Shown piece after piece: positions 7,198 through 14,387 of a stretch of DNA of 36,313 nt (positions are counted from its first letter, which is position 1; each line of letters begins with the position of its first letter). The position numbers and the translations under genes are program-made. The notes under the pieces are model-generated. The model was not told the DNA's origin. It ran no database searches and was given only the letters and a program-made list of their open reading frames with translations. The DNA is from a virus. The stretch spans positions 1 to 36,313 of the IMG/VR virus record IMGVR_UViG_3300032116_008492. The stretch is one strand, 5' to 3'.

Positions 7198-8308
7198 AGG
7201 AGGCAACGTATTTGCCAATGCAGAACCATTTGATCACAAAGATGTTCCGTCAATACTAAAAACAATTAACAGTGCCCTACAAGGTACAGGAATTGAAGCT
7301 ATTCCTGTAGGTTCTGCAGCAACTCCTCGTCCTGGACAACAAAGCGGCGATATGGATGTTATTGTAGATGAGAAAACAGTATTAGACTTTTTCAAAGCTA
7401 AAGATGCTAAAAGTGCTCGAAAAGCTCTAAATGACTATATCACCGGTAAAGGTTTAGAAACAGCGCAAAGCGGCATTAATGTACACGTTAATGTGCCAGT
7501 AGGTGATCAGCATCATCAAGTTGATATTATGGTAACCGGTAATGCTCCTCGTGTAGCAAAGTTTCATACACACGACATACCGCAAGGCAGTCCGTACAAG
7601 GGTGTTAACAAACAATTGATGCTGTCTATACTGGCTAAGCAAAAAGGCTACATGTGGTCAGCTTGGCAAGGACTGTTTGATCGTACTCCAGAAGGTAAAA
7701 AAGGTAACTTTGTATCTGATGATTTAGATGAGATTGCAAAAGTACTAATGGGACCGCAGGCTAATTCTTCAAATTTAAGCAGTGTAGAAGGTATCATGAA
7801 AGGGCTTCCTGATGATCAAGCAGCAGCATTGTTAGATCGTGCTCGTCAAGATCCTAACTGGGTAGAAAAGAAACCAGCAGAAAGTATGAACACTGAATCT
7901 ATCAATCGAATGAAAAAGTTAGCAGGCATGAAAGAAGCAGATGTAGTTAGTCCTCGCTTTGCAGGTGTACAACAAACTAAACATGCCGACGGTAGTCAAA
8001 CTACAGACTATCAACAAGGTCCTTTGCAAACTACTAACAAGGTAGATGCTCAAGGACGCCCTATTACATCTAAATCAAAATATGATTTAGGTGTAGGTAC
8101 TGTAGATACAGAGTTAGATCATGCATCGGGTATTAGATCAAATGCTGTTACTGCACGTGGCGGAATGGATCCTAACAAACTAGCACCTACAGCAGACATT
8201 GCCGCGGCTCGAGGTGTTGATCCTAAAAAGTTTTCTAGATTTCAAAAGCAAAACACAGCAGCAACTGAAGCACTAGATGCTATGTTAACTATTGCGAGAC
8301 TAAGATGA
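7184..8308 (+). CDS. Pol-beta-type nucleotidyltransferase-like protein
   Basis: The 374-residue protein has the signature of the pol-beta/nucleotidyltransferase fold: a G-S pair in PVGSAATPRPGQQSGDMDVIVD (residues about 41-62) with the D-x-D metal pair, and a third acidic residue in HHQVDIMV near residue 111. The fold would transfer a nucleotide to RNA, DNA, protein or a small molecule. The C-terminal 150 residues are low-complexity and Gln/Asp/Thr-rich. The N-terminus MILNEGG carries an L-x-E-G site like those cut by the T4 prohead protease gp21. Downstream come a K/R-rich protein and a ligase-like adenylyltransferase, all translationally coupled, suggesting a packaged nucleic-acid processing set. 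The substrate is unknown. Confidence 0.7.
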   Translation: MILNEGGNVFANAEPFDHKDVPSILKTINSALQGTGIEAIPVGSAATPRPGQQSGDMDVIVDEKTVLDFFKAKDAKSARKALNDYITGKGLETAQSGINVHVNVPVGDQHHQVDIMVTGNAPRVAKFHTHDIPQGSPYKGVNKQLMLSILAKQKGYMWSAWQGLFDRTPEGKKGNFVSDDLDEIAKVLMGPQANSSNLSSVEGIMKGLPDDQAAALLDRARQDPNWVEKKPAESMNTESINRMKKLAGMKEADVVSPRFAGVQQTKHADGSQTTDYQQGPLQTTNKVDAQGRPITSKSKYDLGVGTVDTELDHASGIRSNAVTARGGMDPNKLAPTADIAAARGVDPKKFSRFQKQNTAATEALDAMLTIARLR

Positions 8309-8589
8309 AAGTAAACGAAATAATAAGCGAAGACTGGAACAAAGTCAATAAGCAAGATAAAACAGATGGCTTAAGTCAAAAGGCAGTCAATGCCTATCGA
8401 CGTGAGAATCCAGGCAGCAAATTAAAGACTGCGGTCACTACTAAACCAAGTAAGCTCAAAGCAGGCAGCAAGGATGCAAAGCGCCGTAAGAGTTTCTGTG
8501 CTAGGATGAGTGGAAATAAAGGTCCTATGAAAGATGAGAAGGGTCGCCCTACTCCAAAAGCAAAAGCATTAAATCGTTGGAACTGTTAA
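8305..8589 (+). CDS. Basic DUF6321-like phage protein
   Basis: Ninety-four residues, strongly basic. The C-terminal part KLKAGSKDAKRRKSFCARM, then GPMKDEKGRPTPKAKALNRWNC, is a conserved module of T4-like phages (DUF6321, from memory) with two fixed cysteines. The N-terminus MKVNEIISED matches the CTS-like pattern shared by several genes here. High Lys/Arg content suggests nucleic-acid binding. ATG overlaps the upstream TGA (ATGA at 8305-8308), and its stop overlaps the next ATG (TAATG at 8587-8591). Likely a small internal or DNA-associated protein; unproven. Confidence 0.7.
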   Translation: MKVNEIISEDWNKVNKQDKTDGLSQKAVNAYRRENPGSKLKTAVTTKPSKLKAGSKDAKRRKSFCARMSGNKGPMKDEKGRPTPKAKALNRWNC

Positions 8590-9740
8590 TGAGAGCAAAT
8601 GAATTTTTAAAAGAAGCAGAAGCTGCCGTTCAAAAAAAGCTAGGTCGTGCATTTAATCACTTAGAAGACCTAGTGTTCTTTCACGGCAGTCGAGGAACTA
8701 TCGAAGCACTTGATCATATTAGAGAAATTGCAACCATTGAAGGCGCACAAAGCGTTCGTATGAAATGGGACGGCAATCCTCAAATCTATTGGGGTCGTGA
8801 GAAAGCATTTGGTCCTTTGATCTTAGCAGGACATAATGGATGGAGTAAAGGTTACAAGACTGACAATCCTAAAGACCTTATTGATTTTATTGCCAACAAA
8901 AGCGGAAGTCCTAAGACTCCCGAAGAGCAAGCTGCTCGTAACGAGTTTGCAAAACAGTTTGCCAGCCTATATCCGCTGTTTGACAAGGCAACGCCTAAAG
9001 ACTTTGTGGGCTTTGTCTACGCAGATGGACTGTTCTTACAAAGGCCGGAAGTCGATGCAGAGGGAGTTTACAACTTTTGCCCTAATCCCAAGAGTCAAAC
9101 TTGCTATCATGTAACAGCAGATAGCCAATTAGGAAAACGTATAAGCCAAGCACAGGTAATGGTTGTTGGACATGCGTTCTTTCCAGAGTTTGGCATGGAT
9201 GATAGTGATCAGCAACCTATTGATGACTTTAGTCAGTTTAACAGTAATCCTCAACTGATAGTTCAAGGTCCTGTGTACAACAGTCAACCTGTAGAAGTTG
9301 CAGCTAATGATATAAACCAAGTGGAAAATTATCTAAAGAAACATGCTATTGAAATTGACAGCTTTCTGCAGGGAGCTCCGGGTCTAGGTGATTTAAAAAA
9401 TATATTGTATACCTATGTTAATCAAACAGCCAAGGCAAAAGCTTTGGACCAACTAGGTGTACCTCAGTTTTTTAACTGGCTAAAGACTAGCAAAGTTAGC
9501 ACAAACAAACAGGCTAAGATTCAAGAGCTTGCACAGAAAAGTCAACATGCACTAAGTGCCATTTTTGGATTAGTGAAACAAATTATGGATCTCAAAGACA
9601 CAGTCATTGATCAAATTGAAAGCGGTGCAAAGGGAGAAATTTGGGATACACAAGGTGAAGGCAGAGTTAGATATGCTCCGCAAGGAAAAGAATTTGGAAA
9701 CGTAAAACTAGTACCAAGGAAACGCTGGACACCTCAATGA
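8589..9740 (+). CDS. ATP-dependent ligase-like adenylyltransferase (DUF6267-like)
   Basis: The start at 8589 overlaps the upstream stop (TAATG) and gives MRANEFLKEAEAA; an ATG at 8577 would add only four residues within the previous gene. The 383-residue product carries the covalent nucleotidyltransferase motif I K-x-D-G in MKWDGNPQIYWGR (residues about 62-74). A motif III-like FVGFVYADGLF lies near 140, and C-terminal EGRVRYAP and NVKLVP resemble motifs IV and V. A complete set implies activity: nucleotidyl-lysine formation, as in DNA/RNA ligases or capping enzymes. The N-terminus fits a capsid-targeting sequence with an FLKE-A gp21-type cleavage site. The nucleic-acid substrate is unknown. 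Confidence 0.75.
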   Translation: MRANEFLKEAEAAVQKKLGRAFNHLEDLVFFHGSRGTIEALDHIREIATIEGAQSVRMKWDGNPQIYWGREKAFGPLILAGHNGWSKGYKTDNPKDLIDFIANKSGSPKTPEEQAARNEFAKQFASLYPLFDKATPKDFVGFVYADGLFLQRPEVDAEGVYNFCPNPKSQTCYHVTADSQLGKRISQAQVMVVGHAFFPEFGMDDSDQQPIDDFSQFNSNPQLIVQGPVYNSQPVEVAANDINQVENYLKKHAIEIDSFLQGAPGLGDLKNILYTYVNQTAKAKALDQLGVPQFFNWLKTSKVSTNKQAKIQELAQKSQHALSAIFGLVKQIMDLKDTVIDQIESGAKGEIWDTQGEGRVRYAPQGKEFGNVKLVPRKRWTPQ

Positions 9741-10402
9741 TATTTTCAGATATGCAACGAGCCTTGATGGAGGGCGGACACAGTTTAGAAGGTTATACTA
9801 TACCTAAGCATCTTCAATTTATTAGAGAGTTAAAAGAAGCTCGATTGATTAAAACAAAAAATGATTTAAAGTTTTCTTACAGTGAAGTATGCGAACATTT
9901 ATACTTGATAATCTTAGCATTAGATTTTTTAAGCAGACTAAAACAAGGAAAACCTTTAGCAAAGAAATATGCAGCAGCTACTGCAAGTTACATTAATTAT
10001 ACAGAGTTTAAAGTTAACGGCACTGACTTGTATAACTTAGTATATTTTGTTACTGAAAAGCCCGAGTTTATTGAAAAGATTTTTGGCTCAGCTGATGCTA
10101 AAAAACTTAGAGAAAAAACCCAACTTCCTCAAATGGAGTTAAATCGTTGGTTGCTTAAAATTGACAAAGACGAAAGCAGGGACATGTACTTTTTAATGCG
10201 TTTAGAACAGGCATTGAATGTAACCAGTACTGAAAGCAGAGATATACGCAGAATGCTCAGCTTTAAAACTCCTACACAGCAAGATTTACATCTAATATCA
10301 GCTAGATTGCTAAATGCATTTAGACAAAAGACTCCTTTACTAGATCTAAGACAGGATTTAGAACAAGTTTTATCTGGCGGAAAATATACCTATATTGGGT
10401 GA
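9737..10402 (+). CDS. Hypothetical late protein coupled to the ligase-like gene
   Basis: A 221-residue, largely helical protein with no family I recognise. The N-terminus MIFSDMQRALMEGGHSLEGY contains L-M-E-G, a possible gp21 prohead-protease site. The middle has KLREKTQLPQMELNRWLLKI and the end is LLDLRQDLEQVLSGGKYTYIG. Its ATG overlaps the ligase-like gene stop (ATGA at 9737-9740), so the two products are probably made together and may act together. AT content is higher than in its upstream neighbours. Confidence 0.65.
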   Translation: MIFSDMQRALMEGGHSLEGYTIPKHLQFIRELKEARLIKTKNDLKFSYSEVCEHLYLIILALDFLSRLKQGKPLAKKYAAATASYINYTEFKVNGTDLYNLVYFVTEKPEFIEKIFGSADAKKLREKTQLPQMELNRWLLKIDKDESRDMYFLMRLEQALNVTSTESRDIRRMLSFKTPTQQDLHLISARLLNAFRQKTPLLDLRQDLEQVLSGGKYTYIG

Positions 10403-10417
10403 TTTTTTCCAAAGAGA

Positions 10418-10424
10418 CTAAATA
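10418..10424 (+). promoter_or_regulatory. Late promoter CTAAATA for the virion gene at 10474
   Basis: GACTAAATAATTATA matches the late promoter core. A leader of about 45 nt follows, with a hairpin and an AAGGAG ribosome-binding site, the classic arrangement for a highly made virion protein. Confidence 0.75.
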
Positions 10425-10434
10425 ATTATACAAA

Positions 10435-10451
10435 GCTCACAGAGTGTGAGC
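10435..10451 (+). promoter_or_regulatory. 5' leader hairpin of the late virion mRNA
   Basis: GCTCAC / GTGAGC makes a 6-bp stem with a 5-nt loop. It starts roughly 10 nt after the late promoter, so it would sit at the 5' end of the mRNA and leaves the ribosome-binding site at 10461 free. Probably a stability element. Confidence 0.5.
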
Positions 10452-10473
10452 GGCAAAATTAAGGAGAATTATT

Positions 10474-10929
10474 ATGCCAAGTTTAATCGGAACAGACGTA
10501 GCAGCAAACTACCTACGTGTATTACCAAGCCCAGGCGCAGCTCTAACAGGCGTTGCAAACGGTGCTCCATTGTTGACTTTCAACACACCTAACCTACAAA
10601 TGTTCAAAGTTGTAGTTACAGGTGAAGACCTAACAGCAACACCAGAAGCAGCTAACAGCAGCTGGTCTAAAGTTATTCGTGCAGTTCAAGTAACTAGCGA
10701 AGTATTTGCAATTTTTGCTCCATCCGTTTCTGGCGGCGACAGCACATTCTGCTTCTTAGCTCCAGACTTCAACACCAACACTGGTGCTGCATCTGTAGCA
10801 GGCAGCGCACAAACAGCTATTGCTGAAAGCGGTGGTGGATCTAGCATTTTAGAAGCAGCTATCGTTGACGCAGTTGGCGGTACAGCTACAGTTACTCGTG
10901 TTGCTTTAACAGGTGTTTCAGTAGCTTAA
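10474..10929 (+). CDS. Virion structural protein, likely abundant
   Basis: A 151-residue Ala/Thr/Gly/Val-rich, Lys-poor protein beginning MPSLIGTDVAANYLRVL. It resembles small virion proteins of marine T4-like phages. The signals are those of a highly expressed gene: its own late promoter, 5' hairpin, strong AAGGAG box, monocistronic layout and a strong terminator at 10952. Codon use is smoother (GCA, ACA, CCA, AAC) than in its neighbours. Composition suggests a compact beta-fold with a flexible Gly/Ser/Ala linker around residues 108-122. Head decoration or tail component cannot be decided. Confidence 0.7.
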   Translation: MPSLIGTDVAANYLRVLPSPGAALTGVANGAPLLTFNTPNLQMFKVVVTGEDLTATPEAANSSWSKVIRAVQVTSEVFAIFAPSVSGGDSTFCFLAPDFNTNTGAASVAGSAQTAIAESGGGSSILEAAIVDAVGGTATVTRVALTGVSVA

Positions 10930-10951
10930 TCTACGTTTTAATAAAAACACT

Positions 10952-10975
10952 AAGCACTCTTCGGAGTGCTTTTTT
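10952..10975 (+). terminator. Intrinsic terminator with UUCG loop
   Basis: AAGCACTC, TTCG, GAGTGCTT followed by a T-run: an 8-bp stem closed by the extra-stable C(UUCG)G tetraloop. It ends the monocistronic virion gene, 9 nt before the next late promoter. Confidence 0.9.
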
Positions 10976-10983
10976 ACGGCTAT

Positions 10984-10991
10984 GATAAATA
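10984..10991 (+). promoter_or_regulatory. Late promoter GATAAATA
   Basis: GATAAATA lies directly after the terminator at 10952-10975 and upstream of the coiled-coil membrane protein gene, giving a self-contained late transcription unit. Confidence 0.7.
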
Positions 10992-11078
10992 GTTTACTAG
11001 GCAAATCAAGGCATTCAATCATATATTAGGCACATGGCTCTGAGCGAGCACTTGACTTATCACATTGGAGACAGCCTG

Positions 11079-11399
11079 ATGGCCACAACAGCAGAACGAC
11101 TTGGTATAGTAGAGACCAAGGTAGCAAACTTAGATGAAAAATTAGACGACATTAAAGTCGATGTTAAAGACATGCATGACTGTCTGGATAAAACTCGCGA
11201 CGGAGTAATGTCAAAGTTAGATGAAATGTACGGCGCAAGTTGCGATCAACATGACCAACTGGCAAAAAAGATTACAGAATTAGAAAAAATCAAAACAAAA
11301 TATACTACCTATGCCATGATGACAATGGCATTTGTAGCAGGTGCAGGATGGATTGGAAACCCTAGTGCTGCGGCACTGTTAAAGTTCTTAGGGTTGTAA
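11079..11399 (+). CDS. Coiled-coil, C-terminally anchored membrane protein (XhlA-like)
   Basis: The start at 11079 has a GGAG box 8 nt upstream; an in-frame ATG at 11034 with only a weak AGG would add 15 residues. The 106-residue product begins MATTAERLGIVETKVANLDEKL, a heptad coiled coil up to about residue 80, then a single hydrophobic segment TTYAMMTMAFVAGAGWIG and a short LLKFLGL tail. This is the layout of haemolysin XhlA-like phage proteins, which sit in the inner membrane and assist lysis. A holin accessory role is possible but not shown. It lies alone between a late promoter and a terminator. Confidence 0.65.
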   Translation: MATTAERLGIVETKVANLDEKLDDIKVDVKDMHDCLDKTRDGVMSKLDEMYGASCDQHDQLAKKITELEKIKTKYTTYAMMTMAFVAGAGWIGNPSAAALLKFLGL

Positions 11400-11414
11400 A
11401 ATATTAAAATTATC

Positions 11415-11439
11415 AAAAGGCTCTTAGGAGCCTTTTTTT
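11415..11439 (+). terminator. Intrinsic terminator
   Basis: AAAAGGCTC, loop TTAG, GAGCCTTTT plus further T residues: a 9-bp stem ending the unit at 11399, followed within 6 nt by the next late promoter. Confidence 0.9.
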
Positions 11440-11444
11440 ACGAC

Positions 11445-11451
11445 TTAAATA
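11445..11451 (+). promoter_or_regulatory. Late promoter TTAAATA, 4 nt before ATG 11456
   Basis: CTTAAATA ends 4 nt before the start codon. There is no room for a Shine-Dalgarno sequence and the preceding terminator blocks read-through, so the message should be leaderless or nearly so. Confidence 0.6.
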
Positions 11452-11455
11452 CGCT

Positions 11456-11860
11456 ATGGATTACAAATTATACACACTAGTGGACATAACACACACTGGG
11501 CAACATAGAAATGAAGCTGGCAAAGAACAGCTTAGATACAAAGAACAAAATTTTAACACAGTGTTGCAAACTCTAGGTCTTAGAAGCAACATATGGTACG
11601 ATCGCGGCCCTCAGATGTTAGAAGTAAGCGGCAAGCTTGTTGGATTCGACACGGACGATGTTATCCGTGTATGGCGTTTTGATTGGCGGGTAGAACAGCC
11701 TAATGTATATGAAGAAAACAGTGATGCACTTAGTTTTTTAAAACAAGATTTCCATCTGGTTCCTTATATACGTGGATTGAGCGAAGCAATGGAGCAGAGA
11801 TATGCAGTATTCAATACTGCTGATCCAGGAGCCAATATTGTTTTCCACGTAAAGCAATAA
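11456..11860 (+). CDS. Hypothetical conserved phage protein
   Basis: A 134-residue protein beginning MDYKLYTLVDITHTGQHRNE. It resembles a conserved T4-like marine phage protein that starts YTLVDIT-x-TG and carries an N-F-x-T-V-x-Q-x-LGLR segment, here NFNTVLQTLGLRSN. Later DDVIRVWRFDWRVEQPNVYE and LVPYIRGLSE look like alternating strands and loops. No catalytic motif is visible. It sits directly between a terminator plus late promoter and the next late unit, so it is a late gene of unknown role. Confidence 0.7.
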   Translation: MDYKLYTLVDITHTGQHRNEAGKEQLRYKEQNFNTVLQTLGLRSNIWYDRGPQMLEVSGKLVGFDTDDVIRVWRFDWRVEQPNVYEENSDALSFLKQDFHLVPYIRGLSEAMEQRYAVFNTADPGANIVFHVKQ

Positions 11861-11863
11861 ATA
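11857..11863 (+). promoter_or_regulatory. Late promoter ATAAATA
   Basis: AATAAATATACT overlaps the stop of the preceding gene and lies 17 nt before ATG 11881, with an AAAGGAA ribosome-binding site between them. Confidence 0.65.
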
Positions 11864-11880
11864 TACTAAAGGAATCTGTC

Positions 11881-12786
11881 ATGAAACGTAACGAAATTAT
11901 AGGCGAAGTTAGTTTAGGAGACTATCGTAAAAAAGCTGGTATGCAAAAGGCACTAAGTCAAATGGGTGCAATGTTTGCTCGTGACCCGGCTGAACGTGAA
12001 AAAAATCTTGCCACGTTTAACAAGCGTGAAAAAGGTTTGAACCGTTTGAAAGCTCGTGACGAAAAAGCTCGCAAAGCAGCCGCTGATAAAGACATGGCAG
12101 ACACTATTGCTCAATTACCGCAACTGAGAGATGAACTTGATCAAATGAAGGCCAAGTATAAATCCTTAGGCGGAAGCAATTGGCAGTATGCTGATAGAGA
12201 ACAAAACTTAACTGACCGTGAACGTGAAGCACGTTCAATGGAAGGCCCAATTAACAACCTATGGCGTAGAATTAATGCTGCTGAGAAAGCACAAAAAAGC
12301 GAAGGTGTAGTGGAAAGCTTGGAAGAAGGTCGCAGTGACTATGTAGGCAACGCTATTGAAGGCTTGAAAATGTATAAACCAGGCCTAGAAAAAGAAGACT
12401 TCTTAGATGAACTTTACAGCTACATTGATGCCGAAATGGGCATGAATGCAGCAGAAGCAGCATTTGCTGATGAAGATGCATACGATGAGTGGTTTGACAA
12501 GTATAGTGATTTAGAAGAAACTACCGGGATGTTAAAAGTTGCAAAAGATGATGAAAAGCAAACTATCCTACAGAATCCTACTACAGGCGTACAAACACAA
12601 ATTGATAAAACCAATCCCAATGCTCCTAGATTGGCTCAAGATGATAAAGGTAAGCTAAGTTTACAAATGCCACAAGGTGCCCAAGCTGGAGGATTAGGTG
12701 ATAAGCCGCAAACTTTAGTAGGTAAAGAAGTTCAAGTAGATCAAATGCCCGAAATGTTGGATATTAAGAAACTAGCAGGTCTATGA
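11881..12786 (+). CDS. Coiled-coil late protein with CTS-like N-terminus
   Basis: A 301-residue, highly charged protein. Residues 1-12 (MKRNEIIGEVSL) follow the capsid-targeting-like pattern. Residues about 30-140 are Arg/Lys/Glu/Ala-rich coiled coil (NKREKGLNRLKARDEKARKA). An internal SLEEGRSDY contains an L-x-E-G site like those cut by gp21. The C-terminal third is Gln/Asp/Gly-rich and probably flexible, ending MLDIKKLAGL. The composition resembles T4 prohead core or internal proteins. It heads a three-gene coupled set before the scaffold-like gene. Confidence 0.65.
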   Translation: MKRNEIIGEVSLGDYRKKAGMQKALSQMGAMFARDPAEREKNLATFNKREKGLNRLKARDEKARKAAADKDMADTIAQLPQLRDELDQMKAKYKSLGGSNWQYADREQNLTDREREARSMEGPINNLWRRINAAEKAQKSEGVVESLEEGRSDYVGNAIEGLKMYKPGLEKEDFLDELYSYIDAEMGMNAAEAAFADEDAYDEWFDKYSDLEETTGMLKVAKDDEKQTILQNPTTGVQTQIDKTNPNAPRLAQDDKGKLSLQMPQGAQAGGLGDKPQTLVGKEVQVDQMPEMLDIKKLAGL

Positions 12787-12983
12787 AAATAAATGAAATG
12801 TTAAAAAGCTTCAGTATCTATACTAGTATAGAAGAAGAAGCTATGTTGAAAAAGCTTCAAGGGCCTGTATTTCTAAATACGTTCGATGAAAGAGATCGTT
12901 TCATAATTGAGGGTATGATTCGTAAAAGTCTGGTAATTAAAATAGGACACACAAATCCTAGGGTAATCGCCAATGAATTTTAA
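12783..12983 (+). CDS. Hypothetical small late protein
   Basis: A 66-residue protein, MKINEMLKSFSIYTSIEEEAM, with the same CTS-like first residues. The core ERDRFIIEGMIRKSLVIKIGH resembles the C-terminal end of small conserved proteins in cyanomyophages. Its ATG overlaps the upstream TGA (ATGA at 12783-12786) and its end overlaps the next gene by 11 bp, so translation is coupled on both sides. No function is recognised. Confidence 0.6.
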   Translation: MKINEMLKSFSIYTSIEEEAMLKKLQGPVFLNTFDERDRFIIEGMIRKSLVIKIGHTNPRVIANEF

Positions 12984-13404
12984 AAAACAAGCCAAACAGT
13001 TAGAACAGTTTCTAGACGAAGAGTTTAAGGACAAAATACCTTTAGCACTTTTACCTAACGGTACCATAGCTTACGGTAACTTTCTTATTAAGCAGACTAA
13101 AAATAAAGAATGGCATTTAACTAGGTCAAACGGCACTTACCTAGATACTTTTAATGTAAAAAGTTCAGCTATTATAGCTGCAAAATTGTATGGTGTGAAT
13201 AATTTCGTTAAATACAGCGAACTTAAAATTTTAGATCAACTTTATTATAAAAATAATACAGATGCTGAAATTTTTAAATGTAAATATAAAACTACTAAAG
13301 ATACAGATAAACGTGATCTTTATCTAGCTAGATTTTTATACTCATCACAATATGCAACTTATGCTAAAGAGCAAATAGCTAGTAGGTTTAAAATGCTGTT
13401 TTGA
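12973..13404 (+). CDS. Hypothetical conserved phage protein
   Basis: A 143-residue, Lys/Tyr-rich protein. LALLPNGTIAYGNFLIKQTKNKEW, then DTFNVKSSAIIAAKLYGVNN and a C-terminal helix with LYLARFLYSSQYATYAKEQI, make it similar to a conserved hypothetical protein of marine T4-like phages whose core is LPNG-x-I-x-Y-x-NF-x-IK. AT content is high. It lies immediately upstream of the late promoter of the scaffold-like gene, in a block of head-assembly genes. Function unknown. Confidence 0.65.
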   Translation: MNFKKQAKQLEQFLDEEFKDKIPLALLPNGTIAYGNFLIKQTKNKEWHLTRSNGTYLDTFNVKSSAIIAAKLYGVNNFVKYSELKILDQLYYKNNTDAEIFKCKYKTTKDTDKRDLYLARFLYSSQYATYAKEQIASRFKMLF

Positions 13405-13410
13405 TAAATA
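13403..13410 (+). promoter_or_regulatory. Late promoter GATAAATA for the scaffold-like gene
   Basis: TTGATAAATAATAATAAC overlaps the upstream stop and lies 27 nt before ATG 13438, with a TAGGA box in the leader. Confidence 0.7.
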
Positions 13411-13437
13411 ATAATAACAAGTCATTAGGATTCTAAT

Positions 13438-14358
13438 ATGCAAATCAGAGATTTATCTAACAAGATTACAAGCGAAAAGTTAAACGAAAGTCTAGCTAAA
13501 AAGTTTGGATACCGTCTATCACTAGACAAGTTTTCAGAAGGCCAACTAGCTGAGGCAAATCGTCAACTATCCACAAAAGTTTATGAGTTTGAAAAAACAA
13601 ACGACTTTAACAGCGTACTAGAAAATCACGATTATCAAAAGAATCGTGCTATGCTAGATGTTGTTCGTCAAGCTATCAAAGAACGTACTCTTTCAGATGA
13701 TGAAAAGTCTAAGAAAGAAAAGTATGTTAAAGGCATGAAAAAAACCAGCGGCGAATTTAAAAAGCGTTATGGCGAAAAAGGCGAAGAAGTCATGCACGCC
13801 ACAGCTACTAAAATGGCTAAGAAAGAATCTGTCGAAGAGGCAATGGAAGTGTTGCGCGGTGTATTAAGCGAGCGCACATTGACAGAAGGCGAAGAAGAAA
13901 AGGCAGCATTGATCATGTCTTCAAGAGACATGGTAGATAAAATTACTGGATGGTTGGAAGACGTTTCCAGTATGAAAACAGAAACAATGTTAGATCTAAT
14001 TGACTCTATAAGAGACGAACTAGGCAGCGATGTTGCAGAACAGTTCTCGAGCACTGTTAAGCCAGCATTAGACGATTTATATGCAAACTTAGAAGGCCAT
14101 AGAACTACAATGGCACAGGCAGTTAGCATTCTAACAGGCGAAGAAGGTCCAGGCGCTGGCGCAGCATCTGCAATGGGAGACATGGGCGGGGCTGAAATGC
14201 CTGCTACTATGGGTGCTCCAGATGCAGAAATGGGCGGAGATGAATTTGCAGCTAGTGAACCTGCAACAGGCGGAGAAGCTCCTGCAGGTCGAATGAAGCG
14301 TGAAAGCATTGAATACAGCCGCAAACTAGGCACTATCCTAAGCTCAAAAAAAAAGTAA
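13438..14358 (+). CDS. Scaffold/internal head-type virion protein, zero-frame product
   Basis: The 306-residue zero-frame product resembles a conserved marine T4-like virion protein. The start, MQIRDLSNKITSEKLNESLAK, is followed by KFGYRLSLDKFSEGQL. A Lys-rich KYVKGMKKTSGEFKKRYGEKG, then EEVMHATATKMAKKE, module found in several phage internal proteins lies near residues 98-128. The middle is helical and acidic. Residues about 235-290 are a Met/Gly/Ala/Glu-rich flexible linker. The frame ends SSKKK-stop at an A9 run, with a slippery heptamer and hairpin; the -1 frame stays open for another 110 codons (see 14350-14687). A shorter and a longer product are both expected. Confidence 0.75.
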   Translation: MQIRDLSNKITSEKLNESLAKKFGYRLSLDKFSEGQLAEANRQLSTKVYEFEKTNDFNSVLENHDYQKNRAMLDVVRQAIKERTLSDDEKSKKEKYVKGMKKTSGEFKKRYGEKGEEVMHATATKMAKKESVEEAMEVLRGVLSERTLTEGEEEKAALIMSSRDMVDKITGWLEDVSSMKTETMLDLIDSIRDELGSDVAEQFSSTVKPALDDLYANLEGHRTTMAQAVSILTGEEGPGAGAASAMGDMGGAEMPATMGAPDAEMGGDEFAASEPATGGEAPAGRMKRESIEYSRKLGTILSSKKK

Positions 14359-14387
14359 ATGAAGATGCGGATACACTTATCCGCATC
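14346..14387 (+). promoter_or_regulatory. Programmed -1 frameshift signal (A AAA AAG plus hairpin)
   Basis: An A9-G run at 14346-14355 contains A AAA AAG in the correct phase (AAA 14350, AAG 14353), the heptamer used by E. coli dnaX. The zero-frame TAA follows at 14356. Eight nt after the heptamer begins a perfect 10-bp stem (GATGCGGATA 14364-14373, TATCCGCATC 14378-14387) with a CACT loop. Heptamer, spacing and stem are the standard -1 signal. The T-poor tract after the stem makes a terminator less likely. The open -1 frame downstream is the strongest support. Confidence 0.75.

Noticed and set aside
13767-14333. A 188-codon open frame on the minus strand
   Set aside because: It is fully antisense to the scaffold-like gene, is Ser/Pro/Ala-rich as expected of reversed Ala/Gly/Met-rich coding DNA, and has no ribosome-binding site or promoter.
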